Origin: Streptomyces wedmorensis
GTDB lineage: Bacteria; Actinomycetota; Actinomycetes; Streptomycetales; Streptomycetaceae
Assembly: GCF_000716445.1 (NCBI RefSeq)
Contig: NZ_JNWK01000036.1
Location: 22,835 to 86,834 of the forward strand
Direction: 5' to 3'
Length of the DNA: 64,000 bases
The notes under the pieces are model-generated. The model ran no database searches. It worked only from the letters and a program-made list of their open reading frames with translations, and had not been told where the DNA came from. This document shows, piece by piece, positions 26,573 through 35,691 of the stretch; the stretch's first letter is position 1, and every line of letters begins with the position of its first letter. A program made the translations under genes and the position numbers.

Positions 26573-27610
26573 ATGAGCCTCGTCGATGAACTGAAAAGCG
26601 CCGTCACCCCCCGAGCCGCCCTGCTCGTCGTCGGCGTCTTCGCCCTCCAGCTCCTGTTCATCACCTCGTACGTCGGGGCCCTGCACAATCCGAAGCCCAC
26701 GGACGTCCCCTTCGGCGTGGTCGCCCCCGGGCAGGCCGCCACCGTCCTCGAGGACCGGCTGGAGGAGCTGCCCGGCGATCCCCTCGACCCGCGCGTGGTC
26801 GCGGACGAGGCCGAGGCGCGGGACCAGATCCTGAACCGGGACATCGACGGGGCCCTGATCGTCGACCCGCGGGGCCGCACCGACACCCTGCTCGTCGCCT
26901 CCGGCGGCGGAAAGGTGCTCTCCGCGACCCTGGAGGCGATGATCACGAAGCTGGAGGCGGCCAACCAGCGTCTCGTGCGGACCGTCGACGTGGCCCCGTC
27001 CTCCTCCCAGGACTTCAACGGGCTCTCCGCCTTCTACCTGGTCATCGGCTGGTGCGTCGGCGGCTACATCTGTGCCGCGATCCTCGCGATCAGCGCGGGC
27101 TCGCGGCCGGCCAACCGGGAGCGCGCGATCATCCGCCTCGGGGTGCTCGCGCTCTACGCGGCGCTCGGCGGCCTCGGCGGCGCGATCATCGTCGGCCCGA
27201 TCCTCGGCGCCCTGCCGGGCAGCATCGCGGCCCTGTGGGGCCTGGGCACCCTGGTGGTGTTCGCCGTCGGCGCCGCCACCCTCGCCCTCCAGTCCGTCTT
27301 CGGGATCGTCGGCATCGGCCTGGCGATCCTGCTCATCGTGATCGCCGGCAACCCCAGCGCGGGCGGCGCCTTCCCGCTGCCGATGCTGCCGCCGTTCTGG
27401 CGGGCGATCGGCCCGTACCTGCCACCGGGCGCGGGTACCTGGGCGGCGCGTTCCATCGCGTACTTCAAGGGCAACGGCATGACCGCCTCGATGGTGATCC
27501 TGTCGGTATGGGCGATCGTCGGCGCCGCGGTCACCCTGGTGCTGTCCTCGGTGAAGCGGAAGCCGAAGGCCGAGCCGATCGCCTCGGAGATGGGCGGGAC
27601 CCCGGCGTAG
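26573..27610 (+). CDS. ABC-2/YhgE-like integral membrane protein (DUF3533 type)
   Basis: 345 aa. One N-terminal helix (AALLVVGVFALQLLFITSYVG), an extracellular domain of about 130 residues, then five helices (AFYLVIGWCVGGYICAAILA through MVILSVWAIVGAAVTLVL). This is the YhgE/Pip-like or DUF3533 layout of membrane proteins related to ABC-2 exporter permeases. No ATPase is adjacent. A G-run precedes the ATG. Role unknown. Confidence 0.75.
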   Translation: MSLVDELKSAVTPRAALLVVGVFALQLLFITSYVGALHNPKPTDVPFGVVAPGQAATVLEDRLEELPGDPLDPRVVADEAEARDQILNRDIDGALIVDPRGRTDTLLVASGGGKVLSATLEAMITKLEAANQRLVRTVDVAPSSSQDFNGLSAFYLVIGWCVGGYICAAILAISAGSRPANRERAIIRLGVLALYAALGGLGGAIIVGPILGALPGSIAALWGLGTLVVFAVGAATLALQSVFGIVGIGLAILLIVIAGNPSAGGAFPLPMLPPFWRAIGPYLPPGAGTWAARSIAYFKGNGMTASMVILSVWAIVGAAVTLVLSSVKRKPKAEPIASEMGGTPA

Positions 27611-27623
27611 CGCGGACGTGCGC

Positions 27624-27651
27624 GAGGCCCCCGCCGGGCGGCGGGGGCCTC
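27624..27651. terminator. bidirectional terminator hairpin
   Basis: GAGGCCCCCGCC (27624-27635), loop GGGC, GGCGGGGGCCTC (27640-27651): a perfect 12-bp stem between the convergent membrane-protein gene and adhE. Confidence 0.8.
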
Positions 27652-27666
27652 GTCCGTGCCGGCGGC

Positions 27667-30261
27667 CTACCCGCCGTAGTACGCCTGGGTCATCAGTTCC
27701 TTCATCTCGTCGATCATCGGCATCCGCGGGTTGGCGGGCGCGCACTGGTCGGCGTAGGCGTTCATCGCCTGCTGCGGCAGGGCCGCGAGGAAGGCCGCCT
27801 CGTCGACGCCCTCCTCCCGGAAGGAGGCCGGGATGCCGCACCGGGTACGGAGCTCCTCGACCGCCCGGGCGTAGGACTCCACGCCCTCCTCCGGGGTCCC
27901 GGCCGGCAGGCCGAGCGTCCGTGCGATCTCCTGGTACCGCTCCGGGGCCCGGTAGACCTCGGCCTTCGGCCACGGCACGGCCTTGTGGGTGACGGTGCCG
28001 TTGTGCCGGATCACGTGCGGGAGCAGCAGCGCGTTGGTGCGGCCGTGGGCGACGTGGAAGGTGTTGCCGAGGGTGTGGGCCATGGCATGGACCAGGCCGA
28101 GGAAGGCGTTGGCGAAGGCCATGCCGGCGATGGTGGACGCGTTGTGCATCCTCTCGCGGGCCTCGGGAGCCTTGGCGCCCTCCGTCACACAGGCCTCCAG
28201 GTTCTCGAAGATCAGCTTGATCGCCTGGAGGCACTGGCCGTCGGTGAAGTCGTTGGCGTAGGCCGAGACGTACGCCTCGGTGGCGTGGGTGAGGGCGTCG
28301 AAGCCCGAATCGGCGGTGACCGTGGCCGGGAGGTCCATCGGCAGCACCGGGTCGACGATGGCCACGTCCGGGGTGAGCGCGTAGTCGGCGAGCGGGTACT
28401 TCCGCGCGGCCTCGGGGTCGGAGATGACCGCGAAGGGGGTGACCTCGCTGCCGGTGCCCGAGGTGGTCGGGATCGCGACCAGCTTCGCCTTCTCGCCGAG
28501 CTTCGGGAAGCGGTAGGCGCGCTTGCGGATGTCGAAGAACTTCTCCTTGGTGTCCGCGAACTCGACCTCGGGCCGCTCGTACATCAGCCACATGATCTTC
28601 GCCGCGTCCATCGGGGAGCCGCCGCCGAGGGCGATGATCGTGTCCGGCCGGAAGTCCCGCATGGCGGCGGCGCCGGCCCGGACGGTGGCGAGCTCCGGGT
28701 CGGGCTCGACGGAGTCGATGACCTGGACGGTGACGGGCTCCGGGCGGCCGTGGAGGATGTCGGTGACCTTCCGGACGAAGCCGATCTCGTCCATGGTCCG
28801 GTCGGTGACGATCGTGACCCGCTTCAGGCCCTCCATCTCGCCGAGGTGGCGGATGGCGCCCCGCTCGAAGTAGATCTTCGGCGGGACCTTGTACCACTGC
28901 ACGTTGTTGTTGCGCCGTCCGATCCGCTTGACGTTGATCAGGTCGACCGCGCCGACGTTGTCCGACACGGAGTTGTGTCCGTACGAGCCGCAGCCGAGGG
29001 TGAGCGAGGGGAGGAAGGAGTTGTAGACGTCGCCGATGCCGCCGAAGGTGGAGGGGGCGTTGACGATGACCCGGATCGCCTTGACGCGCTTGCCGAACTC
29101 CTCGGCGAGTTCCTCGTCCTCGGCGTGGATCGCGGCGCTGTGGCCGAGGCCGTGGAACTCGACCATGCGGGCCGAGAGTTCGAGGCCGTGCTCGGTGGAG
29201 TCGGCCCTGAGGGCGGCGAGGACCGGGGAGAGCTTCTCGCGGGTGAGCGGCTCGGCCTCGCCGACCTCCGCGCATTCGGCGAGGAGGACCGAGGTGCCCT
29301 CGGGGACCTCGAAGCCGGCCTGCTCGGCGATCCAGTGCGGGGACTTGCCGACGACGGCCGCGTTGAGCCTGGCGCCGCCGCAGTTCGTCGCGTACGCGGT
29401 GGTTCCGAAGACGTACTCCTCCAGCTTGGTCTTCTCGGCGGCGGTGACGACGTGGGCGCCGAGCCGTTCGAACTCGGCGAGCCCCTCCTCGTACACCTCG
29501 TCGTCGAGGATGACGGCCTGCTCGGAGGCGCAGATCATGCCGTTGTCGAAGGCCTTGGAGAGCACGATGTCGTGGATCGCGCGCTGGAGCCTGGCGCTCT
29601 TGGTGACGTACGCGGGGACGTTTCCTGCGCCGACGCCGAGGGCGGGCTTGCCGCACGAGTAGGCGGCCCTGACCATCGCGTTCCCGCCGGTGGCGAGGAT
29701 GGTGGAGACGCCCTCGTGGCGCATGAGGAGGCCGGTGGCCTCCATGGAGGGCTCCTCGATCCACTGCACGCACCCCTGAGGGGCGCCGGCGGCGATCGCT
29801 GCGTCGCGGACGATCCTGGCGGCCTCGGCGGAGCACTTCTGCGCGGACGGGTGGAAGGCGAAGACGATCGGGTTGCGGGTCTTGAGGGCGATGAGCGCCT
29901 TGAAGACGGTGGTCGAGGTGGGGTTGGTGACGGGGGTCATCGCGCAGACGACGCCGACGGGTTCGGCGATCTCGGTGATGCCGTTCAGCTCGTCGCGGCG
30001 GATGACTCCGGCGGTCTTGAGGCCGGCCATCGAGTGGGTGACGTGCTCGCAGGCGAAGAGGTTCTTGACCGCCTTGTCCTCGAAGACCCCGCGCCCGGTC
30101 TCCTCGACGGCGAGCTTCGCCAGGTCGCCGTGCGCGCTCAGCGCGGCGAGCGAGGCCTTCTCGACGATGTGGTCGACCCGTTCCTGGTCGAAGGTCTCGA
30201 ACCGGTCGAGCGCCCCGAGGGCTTCCCGCACCAGCCCGTCCACCATCTTCTCGGCCTCCAT
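27667..30261 (-). CDS. adhE: bifunctional acetaldehyde-CoA/alcohol dehydrogenase
   Basis: 864 aa. Reduces acetyl-CoA to acetaldehyde then ethanol, regenerating NAD+ when respiration is limited. The N-terminal aldehyde dehydrogenase half has the active Cys in NGMICASEQAV; the C-terminal iron-dependent alcohol dehydrogenase half has GGGSPMDAAK (NAD binding) and Fe ligands in HATEAYVSAYANDFTDG and MAHTLGNTFHVAHGRTN. AAGGAG eight bases before the ATG sets the start; an in-frame ATG 42 codons upstream begins inside the Rex operator and lacks a ribosome site. A Rex-type operator about 110 bp upstream points to NADH/NAD+ control. Confidence 0.96.
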   Translation of the reverse strand: MEAEKMVDGLVREALGALDRFETFDQERVDHIVEKASLAALSAHGDLAKLAVEETGRGVFEDKAVKNLFACEHVTHSMAGLKTAGVIRRDELNGITEIAEPVGVVCAMTPVTNPTSTTVFKALIALKTRNPIVFAFHPSAQKCSAEAARIVRDAAIAAGAPQGCVQWIEEPSMEATGLLMRHEGVSTILATGGNAMVRAAYSCGKPALGVGAGNVPAYVTKSARLQRAIHDIVLSKAFDNGMICASEQAVILDDEVYEEGLAEFERLGAHVVTAAEKTKLEEYVFGTTAYATNCGGARLNAAVVGKSPHWIAEQAGFEVPEGTSVLLAECAEVGEAEPLTREKLSPVLAALRADSTEHGLELSARMVEFHGLGHSAAIHAEDEELAEEFGKRVKAIRVIVNAPSTFGGIGDVYNSFLPSLTLGCGSYGHNSVSDNVGAVDLINVKRIGRRNNNVQWYKVPPKIYFERGAIRHLGEMEGLKRVTIVTDRTMDEIGFVRKVTDILHGRPEPVTVQVIDSVEPDPELATVRAGAAAMRDFRPDTIIALGGGSPMDAAKIMWLMYERPEVEFADTKEKFFDIRKRAYRFPKLGEKAKLVAIPTTSGTGSEVTPFAVISDPEAARKYPLADYALTPDVAIVDPVLPMDLPATVTADSGFDALTHATEAYVSAYANDFTDGQCLQAIKLIFENLEACVTEGAKAPEARERMHNASTIAGMAFANAFLGLVHAMAHTLGNTFHVAHGRTNALLLPHVIRHNGTVTHKAVPWPKAEVYRAPERYQEIARTLGLPAGTPEEGVESYARAVEELRTRCGIPASFREEGVDEAAFLAALPQQAMNAYADQCAPANPRMPMIDEMKELMTQAYYGG

Positions 30262-30364
30262 GACAGGCGCTCCTTCTCCGGGTCCCTCATTTCTCCGATA
30301 TCTCCATTCGACACCCGTCGACCTGGGAGAAGGAGCGGAGAAGGGCCCGGAGGAAGGGGCCGGA

Positions 30365-30396
30365 AGTCCTTTTGTGAACGCATTCACGAAAGGACT
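30365..30396 (-). promoter_or_regulatory. Rex-type operator within a 32-bp palindrome upstream of adhE
   Basis: The core TTGTGAACGCATTCACGA (30372-30389) matches the Streptomyces Rex site TGTGAACNNNTTCACA at all but one position. Flanks AGTCCTTT and AAAGGACT extend it to a 32-bp inverted repeat. It lies 104 bp upstream of the adhE ATG and 18 bp after the streptogrisin stop, so the RNA hairpin could also end the protease transcript. Confidence 0.75.
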
Positions 30397-30413
30397 CTCC
30401 GGCCCGGTCCCGC

Positions 30414-31295
30414 CTAGTACACGTTCACCCCGTAGGCGCTCAGCGCCTCCGTCACGGGCTGGAAGAACGTCGTGCCGCCCGAGGAGCAGTTGCCGCTGCC
30501 GCCAGAGGTGAGGCCGATCGCCCGGCTGCCCGAGTAGAGCGGGCCGCCGGAGTCGCCCGGCTCGGCGCAGACGTTCGTCTGGATCATGCCGTAGACGATG
30601 TCGCCGCCGCCGTAGTTCACGGTGGCGTTCAGGCCGGTCACCGTGCCGCTGTGGGTGCCGGTCGTCGAGCCGCGGCGGGTGACGGACATGCCGACCGTGG
30701 CGTTGGCGGCGCTGGTGATGTCGACGCCGCCGACCGTGCCGGACTTGGTCACCGAGCTGTTGGTGTAGCGCACGATGCCGTAGTCGTTGGTCGGGAAGCT
30801 CGACCCGGTCGTGGAGCCGAGCACGGTGGTGCGGGAGGAGTTGGAGTACCAGGTGCCCGCGCCGTCGGTGCAGTGGCCGGCGGTGAGGAAGTAGTAGTTC
30901 CCCGCGCTGTCCCGGACGTTGAAGCCCAGCGAGCAGCGCCAGCTGCTCGCGTAGATCGCGTCGCCGCCGGAGATCAGCTTGTTGAACGTGCCGGGGGTGC
31001 GCTCGACGCGCAGTGCTCCCGCGTTGGCCCCCGCCTGCCGCTTGATCTTCGCGATCTCGGCCGGGGAGACGGTGGAGTCGACGGTGACGACCACCGTCGA
31101 GGTCGCCGGGTCGACGCGCCAGGCGGTGCCGGCCACGTCGGCGGCGAGGACGGCGTCACTCGCGGCGGCGAGCTGGGTGACGCCGAAGGTTCCGGCGGAT
31201 TCGGCGTTCGCGGTGGGGACGGCGAGCGCCGCGGCGGCGACGAGCCCGCTCGCGACGGCGAGCATCCGGATGTTTCGCGTGGGGGTGGTGCGCAT
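30414..31295 (-). CDS. streptogrisin-type serine protease precursor
   Basis: 293 aa prepro-enzyme. Signal peptide to about residue 32 (VPTANAES), a pro-region of about 75 residues, then the mature chymotrypsin-fold protease. Catalytic motifs: FLTAGHC (His), [10 protein letters not shown] (Asp), [14 protein letters not shown] (Ser). Four to six Cys form the usual disulphides (RCSLGFN...HC; NVCAE...GNC). Start at the ATG preceded by GTGAGG. A paralogue lies immediately upstream on the same strand. Secreted; digests extracellular protein. Confidence 0.95.
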   Translation of the reverse strand: MRTTPTRNIRMLAVASGLVAAAALAVPTANAESAGTFGVTQLAAASDAVLAADVAGTAWRVDPATSTVVVTVDSTVSPAEIAKIKRQAGANAGALRVERTPGTFNKLISGGDAIYASSWRCSLGFNVRDSAGNYYFLTAGHCTDGAGTWYSNSSRTTVLGSTTGSSFPTNDYGIVRYTNSSVTKSGTVGGVDITSAANATVGMSVTRRGSTTGTHSGTVTGLNATVNYGGGDIVYGMIQTNVCAEPGDSGGPLYSGSRAIGLTSGGSGNCSSGGTTFFQPVTEALSAYGVNVY

Positions 31296-31395
31296 GGTCC
31301 TCACTTCTCGTTCCTCCCAAGGGGAATCGGGGGCCCGCAGTGGGGTGTCGGGCCCGTGAGGCGCGGCCAGGGGCCGGCGCTGTGGGGGAGTCTCG

Positions 31396-31441
31396 GGCCG
31401 TACGACTTCACGCCGCAAGGGCGCCTTTCAGCCGTACGGCC
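31396..31441 (-). terminator. possible terminator between the two proteases
   Basis: GGCCGTACG (31396-31404) pairs with CGTACGGCC (31433-31441), a 9-bp stem with a 28-base loop containing a smaller hairpin, about 30 bp after the upstream protease stop on the minus strand. Confidence 0.3.
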
Positions 31442-31471
31442 TTCAACTGTCAATCTGTATACGGGCGTTGC

Positions 31472-32329
31472 TCAGTACAGGCTCACTCCGTACTTGGCGA
31501 GCGCCTCGGGCACCGGCTGGTAGAAGGTGGTGCCGCCGGTCGAGCAGTTGCCGCTGCCGCCCGAGGTGAGGCCGAGCGCCTTGGTGCCGTCGTACAGCGC
31601 GCCGCCGGAGTCGCCGGGCTCGGCGCAGACGTTGGTCTGGATCATGCCCTTCACCGTGCCGCCGCCGGAGTAGCGGACGGTGGCGTTGAGGCCGGTGACC
31701 GTGCCGCTGCGGGTGCCGGTCGTCGAGCCGGAGCGCTTGACGGACTCGCCCACGTAGGCGTTGGCGGCGGTGAAGCCGCCGGTGTGGGCGAGCGAGGTGT
31801 TGTCGTAGCGGACCAGGGCGTAGTCGTTGCCGGGGAAGCTCGACCCGACGGTGGCGCCGATCAGCGTGGACTGCGCCGAGTTGGCGTACCAGGTGTTCAC
31901 CACGTTGCCGCAGTGCCCGGCGGTGAGGAAGTAGTACGTGCTGCCGCTGCGGACGTTGAAGCCGAGCGAGCAGCGGTAGCCGTTGCCGTAGATGGCGTCC
32001 CCGGCCCCGAGCAGGGGCTTGAAGACGCCGGGGGCGCGCTGGACGCGGAGCGCCCCGGAGTCGGCGCCGGCCGCTCTCCGGATCTTCGCGAGCCCCTCGT
32101 CCGTGACGGTGGAGTCGGCGGTGACGACGACCCGGCCCGACGCCTCGTCGACGTACCAGGCGATGCCGCCGACTCCGGCGGCCTCGACGGCCGCGTCGGC
32201 GCGGGCGAGCTGGGCGGGACCGGGCGTGGGGGCGGCCTGGGCGGCGGGGAGTCCGAGGGCCGTGACGGCGGCGAGGCCGGCGGCGACGGCGAGCAGGCGG
32301 GTGCGGGTGTTCCTCACTGTGCTCCTCAC
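31472..32329 (-). CDS. streptogrisin-type serine protease precursor
   Basis: 285 aa, paralogue of the next gene downstream. Signal peptide to about residue 32 (PAAQAAPT), pro-region, mature protease with [17 protein letters not shown] and [14 protein letters not shown]. Differences from its twin are mainly in the pro-region, so activation may differ. GTG start; AAGGAG five bases upstream favours the first GTG over a second one four codons later. Confidence 0.95.
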   Translation of the reverse strand: MRSTVRNTRTRLLAVAAGLAAVTALGLPAAQAAPTPGPAQLARADAAVEAAGVGGIAWYVDEASGRVVVTADSTVTDEGLAKIRRAAGADSGALRVQRAPGVFKPLLGAGDAIYGNGYRCSLGFNVRSGSTYYFLTAGHCGNVVNTWYANSAQSTLIGATVGSSFPGNDYALVRYDNTSLAHTGGFTAANAYVGESVKRSGSTTGTRSGTVTGLNATVRYSGGGTVKGMIQTNVCAEPGDSGGALYDGTKALGLTSGGSGNCSTGGTTFYQPVPEALAKYGVSLY

Positions 32330-32464
32330 TGTTCTCCTTCTGGGAAAAGCGGAGGGGCCCGTGGGTGACGGGCCCGTGAGGCGCCATCAGGTGACGTGTT
32401 CCTGACATGCACCGCCAGTGATACTGGCCCTCGTACAGCGGACGCACAAGACCGCAGTACGGAC

Positions 32465-32497
32465 GGATGCCCCCGGCCGTCCCGGCCGGGGGCATCC
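32465..32497. terminator. terminator of the leftward sulfur-type operon
   Basis: GGATGCCCCCGGCC (32465-32478), loop GTCCC, GGCCGGGGGCATCC (32484-32497): perfect 14-bp stem 20 bp after the DUF1684 stop on the minus strand. Confidence 0.8.
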
Positions 32498-32517
32498 CTG
32501 CGCGAGGAAAGACCCGG

Positions 32518-33306
32518 TCAGGCGGGGTTCAGCAGCCGCTCCCCGGCCGGCACCGCGGTGTCGAGCGTGTTCCCGGGCGGCGGGAACGGGCAGATGAAGT
32601 GGTCGACGAACGCGCACGGCGGCAGCAGCGCCCGGTTGAAGTCCACCGTCACGGAGCCGTCCGGCGCCGGGGCCGCCGGCCGCAGGAAACGGAAGCGGTA
32701 GCTGTCCCGGCCGCTGGTGGCGTCCGCGAAGACCGCCCACAGCGTGCCGTCGTCCTCGACGGCCACCTGAAGGACGTGCTCCCCGCCGTGCAGCTCGAAC
32801 GACAGCTCCCCGGAGAGGCCAAGACCGCGCTCCCGGCCGTCGGCGTTCCTCACCCGTACGCTGCGCGTCGCCTCGTACGGACGGTAGACGCCGGGCACCA
32901 CCCAGCGCTCGTCGTACGGAGTGGCCTCGATGCCCCGGAAGGCGCGGCGCGCCTGCGATCCCGGGTCGAAGTCCCGTACGGCCCACAGCCCTTCGCGCCG
33001 CAGCACGACGAGCCGCCGGCCCGCCGCCTCGACCCGCGACTCGTGGATCGGACCGTGGTCGGCACCGAGCCGGACCGTGCCGGCGAACGGCTTGCCGTCG
33101 ACGGTGAGGCCGTCCCCGGCGCCCGCCGTCAGGAGCACCTCGTCGCCGTCCTCCCGCCACTCGCCGGGAACGGCCGGAATGCGCCCCTCGGGGAAGTCCG
33201 CGAGCCAGTGGGTGCCCGAGAGGGAGAGCGGGCCGTACGAGGAGGAGACCGCGGCCTCCCGCTGCTCGTGCCAGTGCTGCCAGTCCTGCCGTGGATCCGT
33301 GCTCAT
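32518..33306 (-). CDS. DUF1684 family protein
   Basis: 262 aa, full family length. Visible family text: WRDxR-like WQHWHEQREAAV at the N-terminus, FAGTVRLGAD, FRGIEATPYDERWVVPGVY in the middle, and CAFVDHFICPFPPPGN with conserved Asn/Pro near the C-terminus. All-beta cytosolic protein with two Cys there; no known reaction. It is the last gene of an eight-gene leftward operon with flavin monooxygenases and an amino-acid ABC transporter, five bases after the monooxygenase stop. It may complete the substrate breakdown; this is inference. Confidence 0.85.
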   Translation of the reverse strand: MSTDPRQDWQHWHEQREAAVSSSYGPLSLSGTHWLADFPEGRIPAVPGEWREDGDEVLLTAGAGDGLTVDGKPFAGTVRLGADHGPIHESRVEAAGRRLVVLRREGLWAVRDFDPGSQARRAFRGIEATPYDERWVVPGVYRPYEATRSVRVRNADGRERGLGLSGELSFELHGGEHVLQVAVEDDGTLWAVFADATSGRDSYRFRFLRPAAPAPDGSVTVDFNRALLPPCAFVDHFICPFPPPGNTLDTAVPAGERLLNPA

Positions 33307-33311
33307 GGTGT

Positions 33312-34622
33312 TCAACCCTTCCATACGGGCTCGGGAAGCCCGAGGTGCGACCGCAGCGTGGTGCCGGAGTAATCCGTACGGAAGACCCCGCGCTCCTGGA
33401 GCAGCGGGACGACCCGGTCGACGAATTCGTCCAGGCCGCCGGGGGTGAGGTGGGGTACGAGGATGAAGCCGTCGGCCGCGTCCGTGGCGACGTGCTCCGC
33501 GAGCGCCGCCGCGACCGTCGCCGGGGAGCCGACGAAGGACTGCCGGCCGGACGACTCGATGACCGTCTGCCGGATCGACAGCCCCTTCGCCTCCGACAGC
33601 GCCCGCCATCTCCTGGCCACCGCCACGGGGTCGGCGACCCTCACCCGGCCCTGGACGAGCGCGGAGTCCGGGTCGGGGTCGATGGCCGGAAGTGGTCCGT
33701 CGGGGTCGTAGCCGGACAGGTCGCGGCCCCAGATCTGCTCCAGGGCGAGGATCGCGTTCTGCGGGGAGACCTGCTGCCGGCGGATCCCGGCCGCCCGCTC
33801 GTGCGCGTCGGCGTCGGTGTCGCCGAGGACGTACGTCACTCCCGGCATGATCTTGAGGTCGCCGGGCGCCCGTCCGTACCGGGCGAGCCGCCCCTTGACG
33901 TCGGCGTAGAACTCCCGGCCCGCCTCCGGGGTGGAGTGCCGGGTGAAGACCACGTCGGCGGACGAGGCGGCGAACTCCCGCCCCTCGGGGGAGTCCCCCG
34001 CCTGGATGACGACCGGATGCCCCTGCGGGGAGCGCGGGACGGTGAACTCTCCGCCGATCCGGAACTGCGGCCCGCTGTGGGCGAAGGGCCGCGGGGCGCC
34101 GTCCGGGGACCAGGAGTCCCACAGCTCCCGGGCGGTGGCGAGGAACTCGGCGGCCCGGGTGTACCTGTCGGCCCGGTCCAGGTAGCCGCCGCGCCGGAAG
34201 TTCTCCCCGGTGAAGGCGTCCGACGAGGTGACCACGTTCCAGGCGGCCCGGCCCGCGCTCAGGTGGTCGAGCGAGGCCAGCCGCCGGGCCAGGTCGTACG
34301 GCTCGTTGAAGGTCGCGTTGACCGTGGCGGCCAGGCCGAGCCGGTCGGTGACGGCGGCCAGCGCGTTCAGGACGGTGATCGACTCGGGGCGCCCGACGAC
34401 GTCCAGGTCGTGGATGCGCCCCGCGTGCTCGCGCAGCCGGAGCCCCTCGGCCAGGAAGAAGAAGTCGAAGAGACCGCGCTCCGCCGTCCTGGCCAGGTGC
34501 TCGAACGAGGAGAAGTCGATCTGCGAACCGGAACGGGGATCGGCCCAGACCGTGGTGGAGTTGACGCCCGGGAAGTGCGCGGCGAGACGGATCTGCTTCC
34601 GGCCGCCCTCGGAGGTGCTCAT
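33312..34622 (-). CDS. FMN-dependent monooxygenase, NtaA/SnaA/DszA family
   Basis: 436 aa, normal size. TIM-barrel luciferase-like enzyme using reduced flavin. Family motifs: FFLAEGLRL, GLAATVNATFNEPYDLARRLASLDHLS, GRAAWNVVTSSD, and QAGDSPEGREFAAS. Relatives split C-S or C-N bonds (DszA sulfone, NtaA nitrilotriacetate, CmoJ/YxeK S-alkylcysteine). ATG overlaps the upstream stop (ATGA), so it is coupled to the second LLM oxidoreductase. With the cystine-type transporter and the acetyltransferase nearby, N-acetyl-S-alkylcysteine dealkylation is the favoured role. The flavin reductase is not encoded here. Confidence 0.9.
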   Translation of the reverse strand: MSTSEGGRKQIRLAAHFPGVNSTTVWADPRSGSQIDFSSFEHLARTAERGLFDFFFLAEGLRLREHAGRIHDLDVVGRPESITVLNALAAVTDRLGLAATVNATFNEPYDLARRLASLDHLSAGRAAWNVVTSSDAFTGENFRRGGYLDRADRYTRAAEFLATARELWDSWSPDGAPRPFAHSGPQFRIGGEFTVPRSPQGHPVVIQAGDSPEGREFAASSADVVFTRHSTPEAGREFYADVKGRLARYGRAPGDLKIMPGVTYVLGDTDADAHERAAGIRRQQVSPQNAILALEQIWGRDLSGYDPDGPLPAIDPDPDSALVQGRVRVADPVAVARRWRALSEAKGLSIRQTVIESSGRQSFVGSPATVAAALAEHVATDAADGFILVPHLTPGGLDEFVDRVVPLLQERGVFRTDYSGTTLRSHLGLPEPVWKG

Positions 34623-35641
34623 GAACCCGCTCCCGTCGTCGCGTACTGGCTGACCGGGCGGGCGAGTCCCAGGTGGTCGCGGAGGGTGGACCCCTCGTAG
34701 GCCGTACGGAACAGGCCGCGCTCCCGCAGCCGGGTCACCGTCCCCGCCGCGAACCGCTCCAGGTCCCGCTCCGGCACCGCCGGCACGAGGTGGAAGCCGT
34801 CGACCGCCGCGCCGCCGTGCCAGCCGGCGATCAGTTCCGCGAGCGCCCCGGGCCCGCCCTCGTACGCGTCGAGGTCGACGGTCAGCGAGAGCAGCACCCG
34901 CAGTTGGCCGGGGTCCCGGCCGTGGGCGCGGGCGGCGCGGTGCAGTTCGGCGCGGAGGGCCGCGGCCTCCTCGGCGGACGAGGCCCGGACGAGGGCCACG
35001 TCGGCGTGGTGGGCGGCGGTGTCCCGGGCGGCCGGGCGGGTGGCGTCGACGACGGTCACCGGGTTGCCCTGCGGGGGCCGGGGGACGATCGAGGGGCCCT
35101 TGACCGAGAAGGTCGCGCCCTGGAAGTCCACGTGGTGCAGCTTGCGGCGGTCGACGAACCGGCCGGTCGCCACGTCCCGTATCTCGGCGTCGTCCTCCCA
35201 GCTGTCCCACAGCTTGCGGGAGACCTCGGCGACCTCCCCCGCCTCCTGCCAGAGCTCGGCGACCGGCGGGGCCGGGCGGCGGCCGAAGAGCCGTGCCTCC
35301 GCGCCGGTCGGGGACACCGCGATCCCCCAGCCCGCCCGGCCCCGGCTCACCCAGTCGAGGGTGGCGACGGCGGCCTGGACGTGGAAGGGCTCGGTGTGGG
35401 TGGTGTGCACGGTCGGTACGAGGCCGACGGAGCGGGTCTCGGGCGCGACCCGGGCGAGGGTGGCGAGCGCGTCGAGGCCGGGCCGGGCGTAGGAGTCGTC
35501 GTGGGTGACGAAGTCGAGCCCCGCGGCCTCGGCGATCCGGGCGAGCGCGACCGTACGGCCGGCGGTCTCCGGACCCGGGTCGGCCCGGCCGGAGCCCGGC
35601 GCGAGCTCGGCGGCGAGGTGGAGCGTTCGGGTGCTGGTCAT
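34619..35641 (-). CDS. LLM-class flavin-dependent oxidoreductase
   Basis: 340 aa, luciferase-like TIM barrel: ARIAEAAGLDFVTHDDS, LDWVSRGRAGWGIAVSPTG and HLVPAVPERDLERFA are family-typical. It is shorter than its downstream partner and resembles the YtmO-like group. The ATG lies 50 bp after the binding-protein stop and the gene ends in an ATGA overlap with the next monooxygenase. Probably a second oxidation step or a second substrate range in the same pathway. Confidence 0.88.
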   Translation of the reverse strand: MTSTRTLHLAAELAPGSGRADPGPETAGRTVALARIAEAAGLDFVTHDDSYARPGLDALATLARVAPETRSVGLVPTVHTTHTEPFHVQAAVATLDWVSRGRAGWGIAVSPTGAEARLFGRRPAPPVAELWQEAGEVAEVSRKLWDSWEDDAEIRDVATGRFVDRRKLHHVDFQGATFSVKGPSIVPRPPQGNPVTVVDATRPAARDTAAHHADVALVRASSAEEAAALRAELHRAARAHGRDPGQLRVLLSLTVDLDAYEGGPGALAELIAGWHGGAAVDGFHLVPAVPERDLERFAAGTVTRLRERGLFRTAYEGSTLRDHLGLARPVSQYATTGAGS

Positions 35642-35691
35642 GCGGTCTCTCTCGGTGCGGGGCCGGTCGGGGCTGCGTCGGTCACGGCGGG

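Noticed and set aside
26174..29836. 1220-codon leftward frame over the membrane-protein gene and adhE
   Set aside because: It is a high-GC shadow frame of adhE and the antisense of the membrane protein; Arg-rich throughout.
31416..31452. Promoter with TTGACA for the downstream protease
   Set aside because: The -35 is perfect but no acceptable -10 lies at 16-19 bp, and it overlaps a probable terminator hairpin.
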